Source: Saccharothrix deserti | Lineage (GTDB): Bacteria > Actinomycetota > Actinomycetes > Mycobacteriales > Pseudonocardiaceae | Direction of reading: 5' to 3' | Length of the DNA: 64,000 nucleotides | NCBI RefSeq assembly: GCF_009769385.1 | Contig: NZ_VKAB01000048.1 | Location: forward strand, 1 to 64,000 | Shown here: positions 18,828-27,093 of the stretch, one piece after another | Layout: each line of letters opens with the position of its first letter | Position numbering within the stretch: position 1 is the stretch's first letter | Translations under genes and position numbers: made by a program | The notes under the pieces: model-generated | Database searches by the model: none | The model's input: the letters and a program-made list of their open reading frames with translations, nothing else | What the model was told of the DNA's origin: nothing

Positions 18828-20768
18828 TCATTCTTTTGTCGTCACCAGGGACACAGGCCGCTCCTTCGTGACGATGCTCGCGGTGATGCCGCTCGTCACC
18901 GCCACGATGCCCACCGAGCCGATCGCGACGACCATGATGAGTGTCCAGGGGACGGCCACCACGGTCGCGCCGATCGCCTTGTGGACGGCGCCGCCGATAC
19001 CCAGCAGGCCCGCTCCGGCCACCACGCACCCGAGCACCAGGCCGATGACCGCCACGGCGGTGGCTTCGACCACGGCCGTGCGGACCACCTGGGGCCGGGT
19101 CAGCCCGGTCACCCTGGAGACGGCGAACTCGCGCCGGCGTTCGGTTCCGGCGATGACCACCGAGTTCACCACGGCCATCAGCGCGTACAGCCCGGCGAGG
19201 CCCATCAGCACGGTCAGGATCTCGACGTTGCCGTCCTGGGCGTTCTCCGCACGGGTGATCGCCCAGCCGGACACCGTCCGCACCTGGCCGAAGCCCGCCT
19301 GCTCGATCCGCTCGGCGACGTCGTCCGGGTCCTGTCCCGGCGCGACCTGGACGACGGTCTCGGTCGGCGCCCCGGCCCACACCTGCCTGGGCAGGGCCTG
19401 GCGCGGGACCAGGAAGCTGTCCCCCGTCTCCAGGGTCTCCGGCAGGCCGCCGACCACGGTGAGCTCCAGCGGCTGCCCACCGACGTCGGCCGCGAGCACC
19501 CGGCCGGGGTCGATCCGGTCGGCGTGCCGGGCCGGGCCGGTGAACACAGTGTTGCCGGTGAGCGCGTCCAGGCTGCCCGCCGACGGAGGCAGGGTGTGCG
19601 TACGCGCGTAGTCGGCCGCGTCCACCGCGATGATCCCGGTGTAGAAGTTCCTCGTGATCACCCGCTTGTTCTGCGTCTTCTCCACGGTGATCGCGATGTC
19701 CACGGTGTTCTGCCGGGAGGCGACGGCCACGCCCTCGATCCCCGGCAGCCGTTCCGCCTCCTCGCCCGTGGAGGTCACCACGAGGTGGGCGTTCACGGAT
19801 CGCTTCGCCTCTTCACCACCGGCGGCGGCGAGCGAGCCGAAGGTGCCCGCCAGACCGAGCAGCAGCGAGACCAGCACGATCAGCGGGGAGGCGGTGGCGG
19901 CGCTGCGCCGCACCCCGTCCCGCAGGTTGGCCTGCGCCAGGTCCACCAGGGTGCTACCGGGCACGAGAATCCCGAACAGCCAGGCCATGAACGGCACGAC
20001 CAGAGGGCTCAGCAAGCTCATGGCGACCGCGCCGAACACGGAGATGCCGAGTGCCGCCATCATCGCGCCGATCAGGTTGGCGCCCTGCGCCCACACCACC
20101 ATGGCGATGGTGCAGGCCGCGAAGGACAAGCCGAACAGCCACCGCGAAGCGGTCATCGCCCTGGCGGCCTCACCCGTCTCCCGCAAGGCTTCCAGAGGCC
20201 GGATCTTCGCCGCCCGCAGTGAGGCGGTGAACACGCCGGCCAGTGCCACGCCGACGCCGGCGACTCCGGCGACGATCACGGCCCACAGCCGCCACGGAGC
20301 GGTGAAGCCGTCCGGCAGCAGGCCGATCTCGACGAGCAGCCAGGTCTGCGCGTACTTCGCGATCACCCCGAACGGCACGCCCAGCGCGGATCCCACCAGG
20401 CCGAGCAGCAGGGACTCGGACAGCAGCAGCGCCCGCAACTGGCCGCGGCTTCCGCCGGTGAGACGCAGCAGGGCGAGGTCGCGGCGGCGCTGGGCGACGG
20501 TGAAGCTGAACGTGGAACTCACGATGAAGACCGCGAGGAACACGGCGAGGAACGCGGTCATGCCCATGACGGTCGCGGCACCCACGAAACCCTCGCGGAC
20601 CTTGTCCTCGGCCTGGCGGGACAGTCCAGGAGGGACCCGCGGGTCTCCCGTGGCCACCAGAACCAGCATCGAGGCCTGCACGAGGGCGACACCGACGGCC
20701 ACGCTGAGGATGGCTCCGACGAACAGTTCCCACCGTTCGCGGAACGTGCTGAACGACATCTGGAACAT
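18828..20768 (-). CDS. FtsX-like ABC transporter permease
   Basis: A 646-residue integral membrane protein with the duplicated FtsX/MacB permease layout. There is one N-terminal segment (LFVGAILSVAVGVALVQ), a first FtsX block with VFLAVFIVSSTFSFTVAQRR and LALLRLTGGSRGQLRALLL, a middle extracytoplasmic region at about 330-500, and a last block VVNSVVIAGTERRREFAVSR followed by two more segments. The cytoplasmic 'rRRdlALLRltG' motif contacts the ATPase. Its start is 3 bases after the ATPase stop, so the two form one transporter. With a two-component system divergently encoded, a role in antimicrobial peptide or envelope-stress export is likely by analogy. Confidence 0.9.
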   Translation of the reverse strand: MFQMSFSTFRERWELFVGAILSVAVGVALVQASMLVLVATGDPRVPPGLSRQAEDKVREGFVGAATVMGMTAFLAVFLAVFIVSSTFSFTVAQRRRDLALLRLTGGSRGQLRALLLSESLLLGLVGSALGVPFGVIAKYAQTWLLVEIGLLPDGFTAPWRLWAVIVAGVAGVGVALAGVFTASLRAAKIRPLEALRETGEAARAMTASRWLFGLSFAACTIAMVVWAQGANLIGAMMAALGISVFGAVAMSLLSPLVVPFMAWLFGILVPGSTLVDLAQANLRDGVRRSAATASPLIVLVSLLLGLAGTFGSLAAAGGEEAKRSVNAHLVVTSTGEEAERLPGIEGVAVASRQNTVDIAITVEKTQNKRVITRNFYTGIIAVDAADYARTHTLPPSAGSLDALTGNTVFTGPARHADRIDPGRVLAADVGGQPLELTVVGGLPETLETGDSFLVPRQALPRQVWAGAPTETVVQVAPGQDPDDVAERIEQAGFGQVRTVSGWAITRAENAQDGNVEILTVLMGLAGLYALMAVVNSVVIAGTERRREFAVSRVTGLTRPQVVRTAVVEATAVAVIGLVLGCVVAGAGLLGIGGAVHKAIGATVVAVPWTLIMVVAIGSVGIVAVTSGITASIVTKERPVSLVTTKE

Positions 20769-20771
20769 GGC

Positions 20772-21551
20772 TCAGCTCTCCAACCGCGTAAGCCGCTCGG
20801 CGACGTCGCGGATGGTCGGCATGTCCACGCGGTCCACGATCCGGCCGTCGGCCAGGAAGACCACCGTGTCGGCGCCAGCCGCGACCGCGGGGTCGTGCGT
20901 CACCATGACGATGCTCTGGCCCACGGTCCGCACCATGTTGCGCAGCAGCTCAAGGACCATCTTCGCGGAGTTGGAGTCCAGCGCGCCGGTGGGTTCGTCC
21001 GCGAACAGCACGGCGGGGCGGGAGATCATCGCGCGGGCGATGGCGACTCGCTGCTGCTGGCCACCGGAGAGTTCGCGGGGCCGGTGACTCGCGCGGTCGG
21101 CGAGCCCGACGCCGGCCAGGACCTGGCGGACCTCGCTCTTGGACACCCGCACCCCGGCGAGTTTCGAGGGGAACGCGACGTTCTGCTCGGCGGTCAGCGA
21201 ACTGATCAGGTTGAAGCTCTGGAACACGAAGCCGATCGTGCGGCGCCGCATCTCGGTGAGGACGCCGTCCGGCGCCGTGGTGATGTCGCGGCCGGCGAGC
21301 AGGACGCGTCCGCGGGTGACCTGGTCCAGGCCGGCGGCGCAGTGCAGCAGGGTCGACTTACCGGAACCCGAGGGGCCCATGATGGCGGTCCAGGTGCCTG
21401 CCGGGCAGCTCAGGCTGACGTTGTCGAGTGCGGCTACGCCGGTGTTCTTCGACCCGTAGAACCGTGTGACCTGCTGCAGTTCCACGGCTGGGTAGCCCGA
21501 GGGCGGCAGCCCTTGCCGGGAACCGGCGGTGAGGTGCTGATTCCATGACAT
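20772..21551 (-). CDS. ABC transporter ATP-binding protein (MacB/LolD type)
   Basis: A 259-residue ATPase with Walker A GPSGSGKST at about residues 59-67, Q-loop in GFVFQSFNLI, signature ELSGGQQQRVAIARA, Walker B AVLFADEPTGALD and switch histidine in VMVTHDP. The DEPTGALD ending is characteristic of ATPases paired with FtsX-like permeases. Start ATG 21551 has GGGGG upstream; a longer frame to 21677 runs into the regulatory region and is not used. It is first in a two-gene operon with the permease. The promoter lies in the 200-base gap to the divergent histidine kinase. Confidence 0.92.
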   Translation of the reverse strand: MSWNQHLTAGSRQGLPPSGYPAVELQQVTRFYGSKNTGVAALDNVSLSCPAGTWTAIMGPSGSGKSTLLHCAAGLDQVTRGRVLLAGRDITTAPDGVLTEMRRRTIGFVFQSFNLISSLTAEQNVAFPSKLAGVRVSKSEVRQVLAGVGLADRASHRPRELSGGQQQRVAIARAMISRPAVLFADEPTGALDSNSAKMVLELLRNMVRTVGQSIVMVTHDPAVAAGADTVVFLADGRIVDRVDMPTIRDVAERLTRLES

Positions 21552-21694
21552 GAAAACCCCCGTCGTTCGTGACAGACAACCGGTGGCACGGCTGTCGCGA
21601 GCCCCCTCCCGATCTGTCGCCTGCGTGCTGTGGCTGCCGGTAGATGTAGCCAACCGCGTGCCGTGGGCGGGTGTCACTGTCCTTGACTTCCGAA

Positions 21695-21722
21695 TAGGAG
21701 GTAGAGATTTCTCTACCTCCTA
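21695..21722. promoter_or_regulatory. Perfect 13-bp palindrome between ABC operon and two-component system
   Basis: TAGGAGGTAGAGA and its exact complement are separated by 2 bases. The palindrome sits 144 bases upstream of the ABC start and 30 bases upstream of the kinase start. This is where the response regulator, or another dimeric repressor, would control both units. Binding is inferred. Confidence 0.65.
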
Positions 21723-21751
21723 CGCCGAAACCGCCGGCTTCCTTCACACCG

Positions 21752-23104
21752 GTGTTGACTACGGTGTGTGTTGTGTCGGTACGCAACGCACGCACGATCT
21801 GGGAATCGGTGGCGCTTCGCCGGTTCCTCCTGACCAGCTGGCCGTGGCGCGGCTTGTCGTACGTGCTGAGCACACCGGTGGTGTCGGCGCTGGTCGGTGT
21901 CCCGGTCGCCGCGTTGTGCCTGCCCTGGCTGTACCTGGTCTTCCGGTTCCTCGGGACGGAGCCGATCGCGCTGGGCGAGGCGGTGCTGGTGGGGCCGGCC
22001 GGGCTGCTGCTGGTCGTGGCAGGGGGTCCGCTGGTGGCTCTGCCGGTGGCCCGGGTGGAGCGGCTGCGGTTGCGGCTGGTCCACGCCGACCCGGTGCCGT
22101 GGCCGCACTCCTCGACCAGGGGTGGCGGCTGGACCGGCTGGTTGCGCCGCCAGTACACCGAGCCGGCGACGTGGCGGAAGCTCGCCTATCTGGTCGTGGT
22201 GACGCTGGCGGCACTGCCGAGCGCAGCGCTCGTCCTGACCATGATGGTGGTCGTCTCGCTGGTCATCAGCCCGCTGCTGGTCACGCCGGACCGTCCCCTT
22301 GCGCTCGGTCTCGGGCGGGCGAGCACGGTGGCGGAGACGCTGCCGTACTCGCTCCTGGGGGTGGCGCTGTTCCCGGTGGCGTTGTACCTGTTCGCCGGGC
22401 TGGCCGGGCTGCACGCGACGGCGGCCAGGGCGCTGCTGTCCGGGGTGTCGGACGAACGGCTGAGGACCGAGTTGGTGGAGGTCTCGCAGTCACGGGAACG
22501 CCTGGTCAACGCGTTCGAGGTGGAACGGCGGCGGATCGAGCGGGACCTGCACGACGGGGCACAGCAGCGGGTGGTCAGCCTCATCCTGCAGCTGGGGCTG
22601 GCGAAGCTGGAGATGCCACCGGACTCCCCCGGCACCGAATCGGTGGCCAATGCCCATGAACAGGCCGAACAGTTGTTGGCGGAGCTGCGGGAGTTCATCC
22701 ACGGGATCCATCCGCAGGCGTTGTCGGACCTGGGGTTGCCGGCCGCGTTGCAGGAGCTCGCGGACCGGTCGGCGACGCCGGTGACGGTGGACTGCGCCAT
22801 CCCGGAGCGGCCGTCCGGCGCGGTGGAAGGCGCGGGGTACTTCGTGGTCGCCGAGGCGTTGAGCAATTCGAGCAAACACAGCGGTGCCACCGAGATCCAG
22901 GTCACGGCGAAAGTCCGGCGCAACGTGCTCACGGTGGAGATCACCGACAATGGGCGGGGTGGCGCGGACGCCGGGCGCGGTACCGGGCTGACCGGTCTCG
23001 CCGACCGGGCCGCGGCCATCGGCGGCACCTTGTCCTTGTCCAGCCCCATCGGTGGGCCCACCACGGTGCGAGCGGAGTTTCCATGCAGCCCCGGCAAGCA
23101 GTGA
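21752..23104 (+). CDS. Two-component sensor histidine kinase (NarL-partner type)
   Basis: A membrane kinase of about 450 residues. Hydrophobic segments are visible near 45-75, 80-100, 145-170 and 195-215. The HisKA_3 dimerisation box follows at about 245-275 (VERRRIERDLHDGAQQRVVS), with the phosphorylated His in RDLHDG. The HATPase part shows ALSNSSKHSGA, EITDNGRGG and GTGLTGLADR. GTG 21752 gives the full frame; GTG 21773 is also possible. Its 3' end overlaps the response-regulator gene, so they are translationally coupled. It is probably a cell-envelope sensor governing the divergent transporter. Confidence 0.9.
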   Translation: MLTTVCVVSVRNARTIWESVALRRFLLTSWPWRGLSYVLSTPVVSALVGVPVAALCLPWLYLVFRFLGTEPIALGEAVLVGPAGLLLVVAGGPLVALPVARVERLRLRLVHADPVPWPHSSTRGGGWTGWLRRQYTEPATWRKLAYLVVVTLAALPSAALVLTMMVVVSLVISPLLVTPDRPLALGLGRASTVAETLPYSLLGVALFPVALYLFAGLAGLHATAARALLSGVSDERLRTELVEVSQSRERLVNAFEVERRRIERDLHDGAQQRVVSLILQLGLAKLEMPPDSPGTESVANAHEQAEQLLAELREFIHGIHPQALSDLGLPAALQELADRSATPVTVDCAIPERPSGAVEGAGYFVVAEALSNSSKHSGATEIQVTAKVRRNVLTVEITDNGRGGADAGRGTGLTGLADRAAAIGGTLSLSSPIGGPTTVRAEFPCSPGKQ

Positions 23105-23766
23105 TCCGTACCGTCCTCGCCGAGGACGGGGCGCTGCTGCGGGAGGGGCTCGCGGCCCTGCTCGACCGGTTCGGGTTCCAGGTGGTGGCAGCGGTGGGGG
23201 ATGCGGAAGCGCTGATCGCGGCGGTCGCCGAACACAATCCCGACCTCGTTGTCACCGACATCCGAATGCCTCCGGGGTTCTCCGACGAGGGGCTGCGGGC
23301 GACGGTGCGGTTGCGGCAGGACCGGCCGGAGCTGCGGGTGGTGGTGCTGAGTCAGTTCGTGGAGACCAGCTACGCCTCTGATCTGCTGGACTCCGGCGGC
23401 GGAATCGGCGTCGGTTACCTGCTGAAAGACAGGGTCGGGGATGTGCGGGAGTTCATCTCCACCCTGCATCGGGTGGCGGCGGGCGAGACGGTCGTCGACC
23501 CGCAGGTGGTGCGCAAGCTGCTGAAACGCAGCAGCACTCCGCTGGCGACCCTGTCGAACCGCGAACGCGAGGTCCTCGGGCTGGTGGCCGAGGGGTACTC
23601 CAACGCCGCCATCGCCGAGAAACTCGTCGTCTCCGAGGCCGCGGTGAACAAGCACGTCGGCAACATCTTCACCAAGCTGGGGTTCACGCCTGGCGATGAT
23701 CGCAACCGGCGGGTGCTCGCGACACTCACGTACCTGCGGGACGGAGCGCAGCTGAATCGTCCGTAA
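23083..23766 (+). CDS. NarL/LuxR-family response regulator
   Basis: A 227-residue regulator. The receiver has the acidic pair in VLAEDGALLREG, the phospho-acceptor Asp in LVVTDIRMP, and a conserved Lys in YLLKDRVGD. The C-terminal helix-turn-helix reads LSNREREVLGLVAEGYSNAAI and VNKHVGNIFTKLG. ATG 23083 (GGAG upstream) overlaps the kinase by 22 bases; GTG 23101 would give the common 4-base GTGA overlap. It is the cognate partner of the upstream kinase and the likely ligand of the palindrome at 21695-21722. Confidence 0.92.
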   Translation: MQPRQAVIRTVLAEDGALLREGLAALLDRFGFQVVAAVGDAEALIAAVAEHNPDLVVTDIRMPPGFSDEGLRATVRLRQDRPELRVVVLSQFVETSYASDLLDSGGGIGVGYLLKDRVGDVREFISTLHRVAAGETVVDPQVVRKLLKRSSTPLATLSNREREVLGLVAEGYSNAAIAEKLVVSEAAVNKHVGNIFTKLGFTPGDDRNRRVLATLTYLRDGAQLNRP

Positions 23767-23822
23767 CGGGTCGCCGACCTGCGACGATCGTGCATCACCG
23801 ACCACAGGAGCATTCGTCAGCC

Positions 23823-23900
23823 ATGACGTCACGACTGTTGTACCTGATCTCCACCCGGCTCGGCGGTTGGCTCGTTCTGCTCGGCCACAACGCCGACCCC
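23823..23900 (+). pseudogene. IS-A transposase N-terminal scrap
   Basis: The frame MTSRLLYLISTRLGGWLVLL matches the N-terminus of the IS-A transposases at 48.7 and 63.45 kb (MALRLLYLxFxRLxGWLVL). It ends at a stop within 25 codons. Neither IS end is convincing here. Confidence 0.6.
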
Positions 23901-23958
23901 TGACACCCTGCAGCGGCATCCCGGTCGAGCGAGCAGGGTAGTTGAGGAATCAATCAGT

Positions 23959-25002
23959 GTGGTGATGCGTTCCACAAGCGTGAAGAGAATCGGATTCCTG
24001 TCCTTCGGGCACTGGTCCGACGGCCCGCACTCGCGGACGAGGTCGGCGTCGGACGCGTTGTTGCAGGCCATCGATCTCGCCGTGGCCGCGGAGGAGCTCG
24101 GCGTGGACGGCGCCTACTTCCGGGTGCACCACTTCGCGAGGCAGCTGGCCTCGCCGTTCCCGTTGCTGGCCGCGATCGGCGCCAAGACAGAACGCATCGA
24201 GATCGGTACCGGCGTGATCGACATGCGCTACGAGAACCCGATGTACACGGCCGAGGACGCCGGTGCCGCGGACCTCATCGCCGGCGGCAGGCTCCAGCTC
24301 GGCCTCTCCCGGGGGTCGCCGGAGCAGGTGATCGACGGGTGGCGCTACTTCGGCTACCGGCCCAGCGAGGGCGACACGGACGCCGACATGGCCCGCAAGC
24401 ACACCGAGGTGTTGCTGACCGTGTTGGAGGGCGAGGGCTTCGCCCAGCCCAACCCGCGTCCGATGTTCGCCAACCCGCCCGGCCTGCTGCGCGTCGAGCC
24501 GCACTCGCCGGGGCTGCGCGAGCGGATCTGGTGGGGGGCGGGCTCCAACGCCACCGCCGTCTGGGCGGCCGAGCAGGGCATGCACCTGATGAGCTCGACG
24601 CTGAAGAACGACGAGGGCGGGGCGCCGTTCCACGTGCAGCAGGCCGAGCAGATCCGGGCCTTCCGCAAGGCGTGGTCGGAAGCCGGGTGGCAACGCGAGC
24701 CACGCGTCTCCGTCTCGCGCAGCATCTTCGCCCTCACCTCCGACCTCGACCGCGCCTACTTCGGCCACGACGGCGACAGCACCGACAAGATCGGCTACAT
24801 CGACGCCGACACCAAGGCGATCTTCGGCCGCACCTACGCCGCCGAACCCGACGTCCTGGTCGAGCAGCTGGCCGGGGACGAGGCGATCGCCGAGGCCGAC
24901 ACGCTGCTGCTGACCGTGCCCAACCAACTCGGCGTCGACTACAACGCGCACGTGCTCGACAACATCGTCACCCACGTCGCCCCCGCTCTCGGCTGGCGCT
25001 GA
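23959..25002 (+). CDS. LLM-class (luciferase-like) flavin-dependent oxidoreductase
   Basis: A 347-residue TIM-barrel flavoprotein. It shows the bacterial luciferase-like order: KRIGFLSFGHW, AAEELGVDGAYFRVHHFA, ERIEIGTGVIDMRYENP, DLIAGGRLQLGLSRGSPEQ, and later RIWWGAGSNATAVWAAEQGM. These enzymes use FMNH2 or F420H2 to oxidise or reduce organic substrates. GTG codons at 23959 and 23962 and an ATG at 23965 are all possible starts; GAGG lies 11 bases before 23959. It stands alone between IS scraps, with no recognisable partner reductase. Confidence 0.88.
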   Translation: MVMRSTSVKRIGFLSFGHWSDGPHSRTRSASDALLQAIDLAVAAEELGVDGAYFRVHHFARQLASPFPLLAAIGAKTERIEIGTGVIDMRYENPMYTAEDAGAADLIAGGRLQLGLSRGSPEQVIDGWRYFGYRPSEGDTDADMARKHTEVLLTVLEGEGFAQPNPRPMFANPPGLLRVEPHSPGLRERIWWGAGSNATAVWAAEQGMHLMSSTLKNDEGGAPFHVQQAEQIRAFRKAWSEAGWQREPRVSVSRSIFALTSDLDRAYFGHDGDSTDKIGYIDADTKAIFGRTYAAEPDVLVEQLAGDEAIAEADTLLLTVPNQLGVDYNAHVLDNIVTHVAPALGWR

Positions 25003-25015
25003 CATAGCCGGGCAA

Positions 25016-25130
25016 CTGGTGGTCAGGTAGTCCAGGTGGCGGCGCAGGTGCCTGCGGTCGTAACGGCTGTGCACCCGACCCGACCGGCCACCGCAGGACG
25101 GACAAGCCCTCGAATCCCCGCCCAGCGGAC
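25016..25130 (-). pseudogene. ISL3-type transposase zinc-finger fragment
   Basis: The minus strand reads DSRACPSCGGRSGRVHSRYD then RRHLRRHLDYL. The CPxCG...S.RVHSRY pattern is the N-terminal zinc finger of ISL3-family transposases. The rest is absent. A C-terminal ISL3-like piece occurs far away near 63.2 kb. Confidence 0.55.
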
Positions 25131-25269
25131 CAAAGTTCAGGTCTCGGGCACCCGTGCGGGTGTCGACCGCCGCATGCGTTGACGACGCAACGGGCTCTCC
25201 TGTGGGAGCACGAAACCGAGCGCCCCAGAGGTCCCCTTGTTCGCGGGTCAGATGGCCGGCCGCGATAGG

Positions 25270-25745
25270 TCAGTTGCTGATGGCCGGCGCGCCGTGGTGG
25301 TAGGTGGTGTCGGTGAGCTGATGTGTCAGGAAGGTGGCGATGTCGGTTCTGGTCATGGCGGAGCCGACCTTGTCCACTCCGAGGAATCCGGCTCGGGTGG
25401 TTCCGGTCGCGGGTTTGTTGGTGGGGTTGGTGATTCGCGCGATCGTCCAGTCGAGGCCGGAGTCGGTGACGGCCTGGGTCATGCCGCGGAGGTCGCGGAG
25501 GGCGTTGGAAAACATCAGGTTCGCGAGGACGGGCAGTACTCGTGCCTTGAGGGTGGGCTGGTCGCGGGGGTCGGGCACGCTGGGGGTGTGGCCAGTCCGA
25601 CGAAACGGCGTACATCAGCGGCCTGCATGGCGACGATGATGTCGCGGGTGCCGTCGGTGACCGGGGTGCCGGTCGCGCCGCGCTTGAGTGAGGCGCCGAG
25701 GGCGCTGATGACGGCGTCGCTGATCAGGAACTGTCCGCATCACTG
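25270..25745 (-). pseudogene. NAD(P)H-binding SDR (YwnB-like), truncated and frameshifted
   Basis: The sequence aligns with atypical SDR proteins that bind NAD(P)H. Upstream frame: DAVISALGASLKRGATGTPV, TDGTRDIIVAMQAADVRRFV, GLATPPA. Downstream frame: VPDPRDQPTLKARVLPVLA, DSGLDWTIARITNPT, VGSAMTRTDIATFLTHQL, ending APAISN. One extra C in the run ACACCCCC near 25580 shifts the frame between them. The N-terminal Rossmann GxxGxxG strand is also missing. A single-base sequencing error could mimic the frameshift but not the lost N-terminus. Confidence 0.75.
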
Positions 25746-25784
25746 CCTGATCCACAGGTGGTCATTTCGTCACCGGTTCATCAC

Positions 25785-25855
25785 AGGGTGAACGGAGGGC
25801 CTCGGATTCGACGCGGTCAGCTTCTGCGGGTCGCGGACGTAGTTGGGGCCGGGGA
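25785..25855 (-). pseudogene. 3' tail of an ECF41 sigma gene (duplicate of 27105-27180)
   Basis: The minus strand encodes IPGPNYVRDPQKLTASNPRPSV, closely matching ITGLYYVRNPEKLTRVESEIP at the end of the intact sigma factor at 27094. DNA identity is clear over about 70 bases, including the GTCAGCTTCT and GCGGACGTAGT blocks. This tail lies under the 3' end of the membrane-protein gene. Confidence 0.75.
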
Positions 25856-26881
25856 TGTGGGCGTCCTCAACGCTCCCGCCGCGACGGTGGCGGCACGGCG
25901 CGCGCGCAGGCCGCCGGCCAGACACAGCCCTGCACCAAGCGCGAGCCAGGTGACCAGGACGATGACCGAGTGGGTGGCGCCGCGGCCGTCGAAGAACGCG
26001 GTGGACCGCAGCAACTGGCCACCCGCCCCGGGCGGCAGCAGCCGGCCAAGCGCGCCGGACCAGCCGGGCAGCATCTCGGGTGCGGTCGCGGTACCTGACA
26101 GGGGATTGCCGATGAGCATCATGGTGACGGCGCCGAGTCCGAAGCCGACGTACCCGAGCAGTGACTCCAGTCCGAGGATGCTCACGGAGGTGGCGGCGAT
26201 GGTCAGGGCGATGGCGCCGCTGTTGGCCGGGTACGCGCCGCCCAGCGAGCCGAGCCAGAACTGCAGGATCGCTGCCACGGCCAGACCGCTGGTGATCGCG
26301 AAGGCGAGCGCTCCGGTGACCCGGCGGGCGGTGCCGCGCACGAGTCTGGTCAGCAGCAGTGCGGCGAGCAGGCCGCCCATGACCAGGGGCAGGGCTCCGG
26401 CGGCCAGGCCGGCGCCGCGCGGGTCGTCGGCCGGCAGGGCGGCGATGTCGCGGACGGCGACCGTCGTGCCGGCGCCCTGGGCCTGCGCCTGACTGAGCCC
26501 GGTCGCGATGCCCTGCAGGGTCTGGGCGACCGCTGCGCCGGCGGCGGAGGCGACGATGACCTGGGGGCTGCCGGAGCCGAGGTCGATTGCCCCGTACACC
26601 TGCCGGTCGCGGATCAACCGTTCGGCGGCTGCGGTGTCGGCGACCTCGGTGATCTCGAAGCCGCCCGGCAGGCGTTGGTCGAGCGCGGCGCTGATCTGCT
26701 CGACCGCGGCGGCCGGCCCGGCGACGGCGATCGGCACATCGTGCACCGACGACCGCACCGACGGCCAGGCGAAGGCGATGAGCAGCACGCTGATGGCCGC
26801 CGTGAGCAGGACGACTGCCCTGGCCACCGTCGGCCAGGGTGACGGCGATGTGTCGGCTGCCAGCGGAGCCTGCGTGATCAT
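25817..26881 (-). CDS. YhgE/ABC-2-like membrane protein
   Basis: A protein of about 354 residues. One N-terminal membrane segment (VVLLTAAISVLLIAFAWP) precedes an extracytoplasmic region of about 120 residues with VPIAVAGPAAAVEQI and RQVYGAIDLGSG. Five or six closely spaced C-terminal segments follow (PLVMGGLLAALLLTRL, GALAFAITSGLAVAAILQF, VIVLVTWLALGAGLCLAGG). This matches YhgE/Pip or ABC-2 membrane proteins usually encoded next to a TetR repressor and implicated in export. Its last about 18 residues are read from the sigma-factor remnant in another frame, so the natural C-terminus was probably replaced. An operator-like site lies just upstream; no TetR gene is visible. Confidence 0.75.
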   Translation of the reverse strand: MITQAPLAADTSPSPWPTVARAVVLLTAAISVLLIAFAWPSVRSSVHDVPIAVAGPAAAVEQISAALDQRLPGGFEITEVADTAAAERLIRDRQVYGAIDLGSGSPQVIVASAAGAAVAQTLQGIATGLSQAQAQGAGTTVAVRDIAALPADDPRGAGLAAGALPLVMGGLLAALLLTRLVRGTARRVTGALAFAITSGLAVAAILQFWLGSLGGAYPANSGAIALTIAATSVSILGLESLLGYVGFGLGAVTMMLIGNPLSGTATAPEMLPGWSGALGRLLPPGAGGQLLRSTAFFDGRGATHSVIVLVTWLALGAGLCLAGGLRARRAATVAAGALRTPTSPAPTTSATRRS

Positions 26882-26891
26882 GTCTACTCCT

Positions 26892-26910
26892 CAAACAGAA
26901 CGTTTGTTTG
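26892..26910. promoter_or_regulatory. TetR-type operator candidate
   Basis: CAAACAGAACGTTTGTTTG has complementary arms CAAACA and TGTTTG around a central AACGTT. It ends 11 bases before the start codon of the membrane-protein gene. The placement suits a TetR repressor; the regulator itself is not in the window. Confidence 0.5.
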
Positions 26911-27093
26911 CTTACGCGGTGACCGGGGACAGGCCCGGTACGCACTTCCGTCGATGGGCGGATGCCTTCACTCGGGTGCTCTGCCCTGACGCGATCGCCT
27001 GATCGTGGCGCGGCAGCTGAAGGACTACCTTCAAAGCCCTCGACTCGGTAACACACCTGTTGACGGAGAGGCCCAGCCAGTCCGCGACCGGTG

